Shown here one piece after another: positions 1 through 5,519 of a stretch of 20,792 bases of DNA. The first letter of the stretch is position 1; each line of letters starts with the position of its first letter. A model generated the notes under the pieces. That model did not search any database, was not told the DNA's origin, and worked only from the letters and a program-made list of their open reading frames with translations. A program made the translations under genes and the position numbers. This DNA comes from JAYWXI01 sp036016955. GTDB lineage: Bacteria > Bacteroidota > Bacteroidia > Flavobacteriales > Weeksellaceae. The stretch covers positions 1 to 20,792 of the forward strand of contig NZ_JAYWXI010000019.1 of assembly GCF_036016955.1 (NCBI RefSeq), given 5' to 3'.

Positions 1-32
1 TTTTCGGAACTTTTCTTTTTAGGTGTTTCCAT
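1..32 (-). CDS. Start of an unidentified gene running off the window
   Basis: An ATG at 32-30 on the minus strand opens a frame reading METPKKKSSE that stays open to the window edge. It begins about 40 bases after the stop of the exported TM protein gene and points the same way, so it could be the next gene of that unit. Only ten codons are visible, so no function can be given and the start is unproven. Confidence 0.3.
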   Translation of the reverse strand, partial: METPKKKSSE

Positions 33-72
33 AATTAAATGTAATTCTTTTTTTGAAAACACTCCTTAACTA

Positions 73-1047
73 TTATACTATATATTGTCTACTTTTTGCT
101 GACGATTTACAATAATCTTTACTCCAATCAATATTTTCTTTTAAATATTTGTCATAATATTCCAATTCTTCATTTTCAAGAAACTTTAATACTCTATTAA
201 TTTCATCTTTCGTATTAAGAAATTTTGTTTCCTCTAAAACTAATTTTTCAAACTCGCCCGAATATATTTTATTATATTTTTCAAAATCTTCGAGCTGTTT
301 CTGATGAAAAGTTGTGTCAATATTATTATCTATAGAAATAGTTTTATTCAAATTTGATACTTCCTTGTTATTTTTATTTTCTTTCAAAGTACTTTGATTA
401 CTTTCAAATTGAATAGACTGATTATTCTTTTTTAACTTTTTTATTATGAACACGATTATCCCTACTATTAAAAATGTTATAAAAATTAATGTTAAATTAT
501 TTGAAGAATTATTAGTATGCTCATCAGAAATGCTTACCTCAATTGGCGACTGGGTTTCAACATCCGATTCTGATGCATTTAGCGCATCGTTATCCACACC
601 TGGCATATAGTATTTATATTTAGGAGTATACTCACCATTGTTCAATTTATCATAAGCATCTGTTCTTTTAGCCCAACCTCCTGAAAGATTTACTTTTTTG
701 TGCTGTTCGTCTATTATTTCAGAAAGAGCGTCTCTCCCCCCCCCATTTGGATTTGCAAATGAAGTTAATGTTTCACTTCTTAATCTATTTACATATTCTC
801 TTGTTCTGCTTACAGGTTCGTTTTCAATTTTTACAGAAGGTAAATTTGGAATAAAAGGCACAGTATTGGAGTACCCTTTCATAAACATTTCAGATTCTTC
901 TGTTAATATATCAGCCGTTGGTAAATATGTCAGGTTCGGTAAGTCAATTGGTGTCTCCAAACCAGCTTTTGCATATATATCCTTATCTACTTCTTGACAA
1001 AAGTAGAAGTTTGAAGAAAATATTAAAAACAGTATTGTTTTTTTCAT
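73..1047 (-). CDS. Exported single-TM protein with a G9 coding tract, unknown function
   Basis: I do not recognise this 324-aa protein. Residues 1-18 look like a flavobacterial type I signal peptide ending near FCQ. A Pro/Asn-rich exported region of about 165 residues follows. One membrane helix spans about 185-203, followed by a Lys-rich stop-transfer patch and a charged, probably helical cytoplasmic tail rich in Lys, Asn and Glu. The predicted topology is periplasmic N-terminus and cytoplasmic C-terminus. Codons 102-104 (GGG GGG GGG) form a run of nine G, extraordinary in such AT-rich DNA. A one-base slip there would remove the membrane helix and tail. The gene has its own candidate promoter (1105-1135) and lies 212 bases downstream of the nuclease gene on the same strand. 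Its existence is well supported by the signal peptide, TM helix and long open frame. Confidence 0.75.
   Translation of the reverse strand: MKKTILFLIFSSNFYFCQEVDKDIYAKAGLETPIDLPNLTYLPTADILTEESEMFMKGYSNTVPFIPNLPSVKIENEPVSRTREYVNRLRSETLTSFANPNGGGRDALSEIIDEQHKKVNLSGGWAKRTDAYDKLNNGEYTPKYKYYMPGVDNDALNASESDVETQSPIEVSISDEHTNNSSNNLTLIFITFLIVGIIVFIIKKLKKNNQSIQFESNQSTLKENKNNKEVSNLNKTISIDNNIDTTFHQKQLEDFEKYNKIYSGEFEKLVLEETKFLNTKDEINRVLKFLENEELEYYDKYLKENIDWSKDYCKSSAKSRQYIV
736..744 (-). repeat. Poly-G/poly-C tract (9 bases) inside a coding sequence
   Basis: Nine consecutive C on the plus strand (G on the coding strand) encode Gly-Gly-Gly of the exported TM protein. Surrounding codons are AT-rich. Homopolymeric G tracts of this length are classic sites of slipped-strand mispairing. 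Phase variation here is an inference. Confidence 0.85.
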
Positions 1048-1104
1048 AATACATTCGTGTTAATATTGTTTTGGTATGTTTTTATACTTTCTGTGCGTAC
1101 AGGA

Positions 1105-1135
1105 GAAACATATCATATAGGATGTAATATAACAA
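1105..1135 (-). promoter_or_regulatory. Candidate promoter of the exported TM protein gene
   Basis: On the minus strand, TTG (1135-1133), a 20-base spacer and TATGTTTC (1112-1105) match the Bacteroidota TTG-N19/20-TAnnTTTG pattern with one mismatch. It lies about 58 bases before the ATG. This suggests the gene is transcribed separately from the upstream nuclease gene. Confidence 0.5.
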
Positions 1136-1147
1136 GTAAAATTACAT
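1122..1147. repeat. Inverted repeat ATGTAAT-N12-ATTACAT
   Basis: Perfect 7-bp arms (1122-1128 and 1141-1147) flank a 12-base spacer overlapping the -33 part of the candidate promoter for the exported TM protein. It could be an operator, but such AT-rich dyads also arise by chance. Confidence 0.35.
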
Positions 1148-1185
1148 TTGGTTTCTGATAGTTTATTATTCTTGGACTAATCATT

Positions 1186-1208
1186 ACTTGCATAATTTTC
1201 ATGCAAGT
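1186..1208. repeat. Inverted repeat ACTTGCAT-N7-ATGCAAGT downstream of the nuclease gene
   Basis: Perfect 8-bp arms (1186-1193, 1201-1208) surround a 7-base spacer, 52 bases beyond the stop of the nuclease gene. It would form a hairpin at the 3' end of that mRNA but lacks a T tract, so it is not a canonical intrinsic terminator. It may be an mRNA-end hairpin or a protein site. Confidence 0.45.
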
Positions 1209-1259
1209 CTAAAATATTGCGTCTATAAAGTTTTTTATATTATTGATTAATAAATAAAA

Positions 1260-1775
1260 TTATTTCCACAATCCCTTTTTACCTTCTTTTGCTTTTTGTT
1301 GAGCGGTATAAAAAAGCTTTTGATATTTTACATTAGGTGGGTAAGTAGAAATAACAGCATAACCATTCTCAACAAGATAATGATTAATGAATACTCCCTG
1401 TTTTGTATAAGCATATACTAATAATCTTCCATATTTGTCTCTTTTCTTAATGTCCAGCTCGATAGAAACTTGTTTATTTAATATATAATTTTTTAAAAAA
1501 AGTTTAGCTTCAATCCCAAAATATTGCTTTTGCTTTCTACCTGAGCTTCGAGATTCAGGAGCATCTATGCCAATAAGTCTTACTTTTTCATTTATGCCAT
1601 TACCTCTTATCCAAAATGTATCTCCATCTACAACTTTATCCACAGTGTATAAAAGCCTATTATTTTGTAAATAAAGTTTAGTTTCATTCGTTGTTTTATG
1701 ACTTGTTTGTTTGTTTTTATTACTGAGAGAATAAGATAATAGAGTAAATAAAGTGAGAGCTATTTTTAGTACCAT
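1260..1775 (-). CDS. Exported thermonuclease (staphylococcal nuclease family)
   Basis: This 171-aa protein has a hydrophobic N-terminus (about 1-18) resembling a signal peptide, then a complete SNase-like domain (about 42-171). Known for the family: Ca2+-dependent hydrolysis of DNA and RNA. Counterparts of the active-site residues of Staphylococcus nuclease are all present: the Ca2+ ligands in VDGDT (D50, D52), the RLIGIDAPE segment (R66, D71, E74) and R117 in KYGR. It should therefore be catalytically competent. With its signal peptide it would act in the periplasm or outside the cell. The start is 12 bases after the stop of the VWA-like gene, so it is probably co-transcribed with that gene and the 4-TM gene. 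An exported nuclease could degrade incoming DNA or serve in competition or nutrient scavenging. Confidence 0.92.
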   Translation of the reverse strand: MVLKIALTLFTLLSYSLSNKNKQTSHKTTNETKLYLQNNRLLYTVDKVVDGDTFWIRGNGINEKVRLIGIDAPESRSSGRKQKQYFGIEAKLFLKNYILNKQVSIELDIKKRDKYGRLLVYAYTKQGVFINHYLVENGYAVISTYPPNVKYQKLFYTAQQKAKEGKKGLWK

Positions 1776-1787
1776 AGTTTAATGCAT

Positions 1788-2861
1788 TTATTTATCTATA
1801 AATTTCTGAACTAACTCTTTTACCTGACTTGGAGAGTTTTCACTACTAATAAAAAAGGATTCTTTTTTATTTATATTTCTCACATTCATTGACTTAAACC
1901 ACTCTCTCCAATAGCTTTCTAAAATTTCTTTATGCCAACCGATACCTTCATCCCTTTCTGTAACCTCTAACACTAATATATCCGAATTACTTAAATCAAT
2001 ATTATTTGAAGGGATTGAAAGATTTGCTCGTTTTAAGTAATCTTCTATCCAGCCATCATCTACGGCATTTTTCATAGTCCTATGTATTTTTGTATAATTA
2101 GTTTCATTCGTTTCTAAATAACCATCTGTGAGAATGACGATTTTATTAATAACTTCTCTTTCAATAGTACTTCTTTTAATTCTATCATTTATATTTCTCT
2201 TAAAATATAATACATAGTCTGCTCCTGATATATTATCTATAGCATAGGCGTAAAGTTTTTTAATATTCGTCTTAAAAGCCCCTTCTTTTGATAAAATAAA
2301 TTTTCTGTTCTGCTCATTATTCTTGTCGTTAATATCAATAACTAAGCTGTCTGCCATTTTAGAAAAAATACCTCCAGCTTGGTTCTTATCAGTAACTTCT
2401 ATAGCTATTTTACCAACAGCTTTATTTTTTCTCATTTTATCAAAAAACACCTCATATATCTTTGATATTATTTCTATGTCTCGTTCTGGAGTATTCGGAA
2501 TTACCGTTAATCTATTAGAAAAATCAGGAACTATAATAATATTTATTTCCCGTTGTTCATCGGTTCCGATTTCTCTAAATTTTTGATGCCAATTACTAAT
2601 TTCAGTATCTGATAGTTCAAAATTGGCAAGTTTAGCTTTTGTAGCTTTTATGACTTGCTCTTTTCCTTTCTTACTAGTTACTTCATGTATCTTGTTATTC
2701 CAAACTCGAAAAACGCCTTCTTTGGTTCTTTCTTTATTAATTTCATTAATAATAAGTTTGCTTTTAGAGGTATTTATAGTAAAAATTAATACAAGCGGAA
2801 TACATACAGCTATAATTAGTAGTATATATTTTTTATACTTTAAAATTGATTTTTTCATCAC
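1788..2861 (-). CDS. Membrane-anchored VWA-like protein
   Basis: This 357-aa protein has one N-terminal membrane helix (about 11-29) preceded by Lys, so the remainder probably faces the periplasm. From about residue 105 the order resembles a von Willebrand factor A fold: a hydrophobic strand with PDFSNR (D113, S115; a partial DxSxS MIDAS motif), a region with ADYVLYF (about 215-220), then a strand with ILTDGY (T245, D246, G247), the usual third metal-site segment. Known VWA domains bind a divalent metal and mediate protein-protein contacts. The first motif lacks the second serine, so metal binding is uncertain. The gene lies 9 bases after the coiled-coil/4-TM gene and 12 before the nuclease, implying an operon. 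The VWA assignment comes from reading motifs, not from a search. Confidence 0.68.
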   Translation of the reverse strand: MMKKSILKYKKYILLIIAVCIPLVLIFTINTSKSKLIINEINKERTKEGVFRVWNNKIHEVTSKKGKEQVIKATKAKLANFELSDTEISNWHQKFREIGTDEQREINIIIVPDFSNRLTVIPNTPERDIEIISKIYEVFFDKMRKNKAVGKIAIEVTDKNQAGGIFSKMADSLVIDINDKNNEQNRKFILSKEGAFKTNIKKLYAYAIDNISGADYVLYFKRNINDRIKRSTIEREVINKIVILTDGYLETNETNYTKIHRTMKNAVDDGWIEDYLKRANLSIPSNNIDLSNSDILVLEVTERDEGIGWHKEILESYWREWFKSMNVRNINKKESFFISSENSPSQVKELVQKFIDK

Positions 2862-2870
2862 TTAACTTAA

Positions 2871-4115
2871 CTATTTTTTTTCAATATTTATCCAAAAACT
2901 TTCCTCTGTAGTCGTTTTCCACCCGTTAGTTTCTTTTATCTTCCACCAACGCTCTACACAATCCCTAACTTTAGCAGTAATATCTTTACTTTGAGGTTCG
3001 TACATTAGAGTAGTGTATGCTAAATAACCTCCTATATAATCTGCTATTAATTCTTTTAGCAAATCTAAATTGATGGGCATTTTTCCATCTCTATAATCAT
3101 TTATGCTTATATTTTTTTTATCAATAGAAAGAGTATTATTCTTAATTTCGGCTTCTAAATCCGATAATTTGTTTAAATTATTATTCATATCCTCTTTCGA
3201 ATTGCTTACCTTTTCCTTGAGTTTGTTGATCTCATTTTCAACTTGTTCAATAGATTTGCTAATAACATAATCTGGTGTCAGTTTTTCTTTTTCTTTTAAA
3301 TAGGAGTTAAGCATCCAACCAAATGCGTAATAAAGAGCAAAATTAAATACGATAACAATGTAGAAATTAATATCATAAAACACCATTGTAGTTTTCCATT
3401 CTTCATCATGAATACCATTCATATAAAGTTGATTATAAATTGTTTCTGTCAGTTTATACCCTACAAAAATATCTATCAGTACTATTATAAGTAAAGCCCC
3501 CAATGCTGGTGCTATTTTATTAATACTATTGTAATATCCATAGATAAATCCGCAAATTATGGGTGCTAAAGCTACAAATATTGCAAAAACCAAATTACCT
3601 GTACCTAAATCAAAAAGATCTGAATAGACATTACCCCTAATAAAATTATCTCCATCATCTAACCCTAATAAAGCAGAGCCAAATGTGGCAGTATAAGATA
3701 ATAATGTTCCGACGCCTGCTATTATGGCAAAAGCTAGATAAATATTGAGTTTTGTACTATCTCCCTTTCTTATATCTCCCTTTTCAATTTCTAATATTTT
3801 ATTTTCCTTAATAAGAATCTCCTTTTCGTCTGCCTCTATTTTCTGGAGTAAAAACTGATTGTCTGTATTTAATTTTTCAGTATGAGCTTTCTGTTCTAAA
3901 GTTTTCTTTTCTAGGTCAGATATTTCTATCTCAAGATTTTTTATTTTTTCCTTTATAGCTTCCTTGTCTAAATTCTGTTTTTTCAAAAAATCCCCATAAA
4001 CAGAATCTAAACCAAAGTTTAAATTTTCTGGGTTTGAATTCGTTTTATTTGCAAATTCTTTACCCCATTGTTCATAAGTAATTCGCAGTTCCTTTAAATT
4101 ATCCTTATTTTCCAT
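2871..4115 (-). CDS. Coiled-coil / four-TM / coiled-coil membrane protein, unknown function
   Basis: I do not recognise a family for this 414-aa protein. Visible parts, in order: a soluble N-terminus; a long charged heptad-like stretch (about 50-115) likely to be coiled coil; four hydrophobic segments (about 124-146, 174-195, 201-221, 248-270); a second coiled coil (about 285-340); and a C-terminal region with conserved-looking Trp residues (about 390-408). Both coiled coils are probably cytoplasmic. It is the first gene of the compact operon with the VWA-like protein and the nuclease. Only about 30 bases separate its ATG from the T tract of the upstream RNA's terminator. There is little room for a separate promoter, so it may be expressed by read-through. 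The coiled-coil plus multi-TM layout loosely recalls MotA/ZorA-type stators, but I see no TolQ/ExbB signature. Confidence 0.8.
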   Translation of the reverse strand: MENKDNLKELRITYEQWGKEFANKTNSNPENLNFGLDSVYGDFLKKQNLDKEAIKEKIKNLEIEISDLEKKTLEQKAHTEKLNTDNQFLLQKIEADEKEILIKENKILEIEKGDIRKGDSTKLNIYLAFAIIAGVGTLLSYTATFGSALLGLDDGDNFIRGNVYSDLFDLGTGNLVFAIFVALAPIICGFIYGYYNSINKIAPALGALLIIVLIDIFVGYKLTETIYNQLYMNGIHDEEWKTTMVFYDINFYIVIVFNFALYYAFGWMLNSYLKEKEKLTPDYVISKSIEQVENEINKLKEKVSNSKEDMNNNLNKLSDLEAEIKNNTLSIDKKNISINDYRDGKMPINLDLLKELIADYIGGYLAYTTLMYEPQSKDITAKVRDCVERWWKIKETNGWKTTTEESFWINIEKK

Positions 4116-4144
4116 ATATTAAGTTTATATCGTTTTTAATCAAT

Positions 4145-4173
4145 AAAAAAAGCGAGGAACTTTTCCACGCTTT
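4145..4173 (-). terminator. Intrinsic terminator between the structured RNA and the 4-TM gene
   Basis: On the minus strand the hairpin AAAGCG-t-GGAA / TTCC-t-CGCTTT with a 3-base loop runs straight into TTTTTTT. It lies about 30 bases before the ATG of the downstream gene. This position suits conditional termination. Confidence 0.8.
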
Positions 4174-4328
4174 AGTAATACAGGCTCGGCAAAGCCCCAG
4201 TACATAAAACAGGAAAGCCCTCGCCATATAAGGCAAGGAGCCCAACTGTTTGCATTCTGTACTGTAATGAATTTTGCCGATTCGTATTACAAAAGCAAAA
4301 GTTTAAACTCTTTTTTTTCGTTGATGTC
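4145..4328 (-). ncRNA. Structured leader or small RNA with intrinsic terminator
   Basis: Five nested helices form one rod on the minus strand: GTAATAC/GTATTAC (4175-4181 with 4284-4290), CGGCAAA/TTTGCCG (4187-4193 with 4273-4279), CAGTACA/TGTACTG (4198-4204 with 4258-4264), AAACAG/CTGTTT (4207-4212 with 4246-4251) and CCTCGCC/GGCAAGG with one G-U (4219-4225 with 4232-4238). Next comes a terminator hairpin (arms 4149-4159 and 4163-4173, one T-T mismatch) and seven U. A perfect TATTTTTG box at 4341-4334 places the start near 4328, giving about 180 nt. The RNA lies between the 171-aa gene and the 4-TM operon, so it could be an attenuator-type leader for that operon or a free small RNA. Size and rod shape recall 6S RNA, but the asymmetric bubble is not convincing. 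No reverse transcriptase is nearby, so a retron is not supported. Confidence 0.65.
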
Positions 4329-4333
4329 TTTTA

Positions 4334-4355
4334 CAAAAATATAAAATTTTTATTT
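4334..4355 (-). promoter_or_regulatory. Candidate promoter of the structured RNA
   Basis: TATTTTTG (4341-4334, minus strand) matches TAnnTTTG exactly. A TTG lies 17 bases upstream, slightly closer than the usual 19-20. A second perfect TATTTTTG is at 4405-4398, without a clear -33 element, and could start a longer transcript. Confidence 0.45.
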
Positions 4356-4429
4356 TATCAACTCATTATTTTTTGACTTTCCTGTTAAACTTGTAAGCAA
4401 AAATAAGGGATTCCCAAATTACTTTTTCA

Positions 4430-4449
4430 GGTTTGCAATATTGCAAACC
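4430..4449. repeat. Perfect 20-bp palindrome directly after the 171-aa gene
   Basis: GGTTTGCAAT followed by its exact reverse complement begins at the base after the TAG stop of the 171-aa gene. As RNA it gives an 8-bp stem with a 4-base loop but no U tract follows. It sits about 25 bases upstream of a TATTTTTG box (4405-4398), so it could be an operator for the structured RNA or a 3'-end hairpin. Confidence 0.75.
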
Positions 4450-4965
4450 CTAATTTATCTCCCAAATCACTAATTTTCTTTCTATTGGGATATATTTAGG
4501 TTTGTTTTTAGTCCCTAATACGCAATATGTGGAAGCTATTCTAAAAGAAATTTTATTGTAAAATGCTGTTTTTATTCTTGATAAGTGCATATATATTTGT
4601 CTAGTTTCTATATCAACTACTGTATTTATGCTTTTTTCCATTTCCTCAATGGAGTTTTTATACGAAATCTGCTTATAAATCTCTAAAAGTTCATTTCTGT
4701 ATTGATGTAATTTCTGTAAACTTATAGGCTCGTTATTTTTTAGGAATAATAAATAAATAGCTTTTGTAAGGTGGCTCATTTCAATTTCAATATTATTATA
4801 ATGAGTAAGGATAATTTTAAAATCTGAAGTAATTTTAATAGGACTTGGCTTTGTTGCCAGAGTATTCAAGCCTTTCTTCAATATTTTATCAATAAGAGGA
4901 ACAAGTAAAAAAGATTGCCCAGATGCAATAATCTTTTCTACTTTTTCAGAAATATCATTTATCAT
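4450..4965 (-). CDS. Unknown 171-aa protein, possibly winged-helix-like (start uncertain)
   Basis: The first available ATG of the unbroken frame gives 171 residues. The sequence is largely helical and charged. A central part with LTKAIYLLFL, then ISLQKLHQYRNELLEIYKQI, and a C-terminal part with SRIKTAFYNKI and KLVIWE vaguely resemble small Bacteroidota proteins I associate with a winged-helix-like fold. This is a weak recollection, not an identification. The same frame continues upstream for 56 codons with a single TAA and reads like a lipoprotein N-terminus (see 4966-5133). The annotated start may therefore be only what remains of a longer gene. The palindrome, structured RNA and 4-TM operon follow on the same strand, so a regulatory role over them is conceivable. 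Confidence 0.6.
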   Translation of the reverse strand: MINDISEKVEKIIASGQSFLLVPLIDKILKKGLNTLATKPSPIKITSDFKIILTHYNNIEIEMSHLTKAIYLLFLKNNEPISLQKLHQYRNELLEIYKQISYKNSIEEMEKSINTVVDIETRQIYMHLSRIKTAFYNKISFRIASTYCVLGTKNKPKYIPIERKLVIWEIN

Positions 4966-5133
4966 TTTTTCAATTTCTGTATCAATTCCAATGGATTGAT
5001 ATCTGTTTGGACAAATTTTATTTTTATATACTGAACTAATTATTTTTTTTTCATTTTTACAGCTAAAAAAATCATTTTAAAATAAAAGAAAGGATAAGAA
5101 AATGTATGTAAATGCCTTATTATTATATTTCAT
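4966..5133 (-). pseudogene. Stop-interrupted lipoprotein-like 5' extension of the 171-aa gene
   Basis: In frame with the 171-aa protein, an ATG at 5133-5131 starts MKYNNKAFTYIFLSFLLF. A TAA follows (5079-5077), then NDFFSCKNEKK, and the frame runs on without another stop into the 171-aa protein. A basic n-region, a hydrophobic core and an FFSC lipobox followed by Lys-Asn-Glu are the hallmarks of a flavobacterial lipoprotein signal. The stop falls inside the hydrophobic core. A separate ATG at 5054 runs into an A9 tract (5051-5043) where one extra A would also join the main frame. Options are a nonsense mutation, a sequencing error, slippage, or chance in T-rich DNA. Confidence 0.4.
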
Positions 5134-5231
5134 AGAGAATTAGTATAATAGTATATCTAATGAATCACAATAATATACTTTTCTGCTTAATATGGACTAA
5201 AAATTTAAGCTTAGCGTACTAAAGGATAACT

Positions 5232-5271
5232 CACAATGGGTAAACAGGTAGGGAGTCATTGTGTTTTTTTT
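5232..5271 (+). terminator. Plus-strand terminator-like hairpin with T8
   Basis: CACAATG (5232-5238) and CATTGTG (5257-5263) are perfect arms around 18 bases, followed at once by eight T on the plus strand. No plus-strand gene ends nearby, so it may be a leftover of a lost gene, or the dyad may be part of an integration end. Confidence 0.5.
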
Positions 5272-5304
5272 GTCTCCCCCTCCCTTTCTCTATAAAAAAG
5301 GCTT

Positions 5305-5326
5305 TTTTGTGCAAATTTTGTGCAAA
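5305..5326. repeat. Tandem repeat TTTTGTGCAAA x2
   Basis: Two exact, adjacent 11-bp copies (5305-5315, 5316-5326) lie about 50 bases from the tRNA 3' end. Short direct repeats next to a tRNA are typical of tyrosine-recombinase arm sites. This is an inference, as no integrase is present in the window. Confidence 0.5.
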
Positions 5327-5329
5327 TGA

Positions 5330-5362
5330 AAAAAGGTTACAGGATTAAAATCCTGCAACCTT
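5330..5362 (-). terminator. Intrinsic terminator of tRNA-Asn
   Basis: On the minus strand a long stem AGGTTGCAGGATT / AATCCTGTAACCT with one mismatch and a 2-base gap between arms is followed by TTTTTT. It starts 13 bases after the tRNA 3' end. Confidence 0.8.
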
Positions 5363-5374
5363 CTGGTAATTAAG

Positions 5375-5448
5375 CTCCTCCTGCTGGGCTCGAACCAGCG
5401 ACCCTCTGATTAACAGTCAGATGCTCTAACCGACTGAGCTAAGGAGGA
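5375..5448 (-). tRNA. tRNA-Asn (anticodon GTT)
   Basis: Cloverleaf read directly: acceptor TCCTCCT (5448-5442) pairs with AGGAGGA (5382-5376), discriminator G at 5375. The anticodon stem TCTGA/TCAGA encloses the loop CTGTTAA with anticodon GTT. The T-arm contains GGTTCGAGCCC. CCA is not encoded. It marks the border between the AT-rich accessory DNA and the chromosome backbone. Confidence 0.96.
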
Positions 5449-5471
5449 ATGGTTTATTGTTTTTCGTGGTG

Positions 5472-5502
5472 CAAATATAGAACCTTTTTATTTTACTCGC
5501 AA
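5472..5502 (-). promoter_or_regulatory. Promoter of tRNA-Asn
   Basis: On the minus strand TTG (5502-5500), a 20-base spacer and TATATTTG (5479-5472) match the Bacteroidota consensus exactly, about 24 bases before the tRNA. Confidence 0.75.
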
Positions 5503-5519
5503 GTTTTTTTTCAAAAAAA

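Larger units (their letters stand above)
5134..5374. other. Non-coding junction between the AT-rich island and tRNA-Asn
   Basis: I see no gene here. The stretch holds a plus-strand terminator-like hairpin, a tandem 11-bp repeat and the terminator of tRNA-Asn, listed separately. Composition changes across this segment. With the tRNA's 3' end facing it, this is where an integrative element's end would lie. No integrase gene is visible. Confidence 0.5.

Noticed and set aside
2871..4115. ZorA/MotA identity for the 4-TM protein
   Set aside because: Only the general layout is similar; no TolQ/ExbB/MotA sequence signature is visible, so it is kept as an analogy only.
4145..4328. Retron msr-msd RNA or 6S RNA
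   Set aside because: No reverse transcriptase gene lies within reach. The rod lacks a convincing 6S central bubble and its island setting is atypical, so neither name is used.
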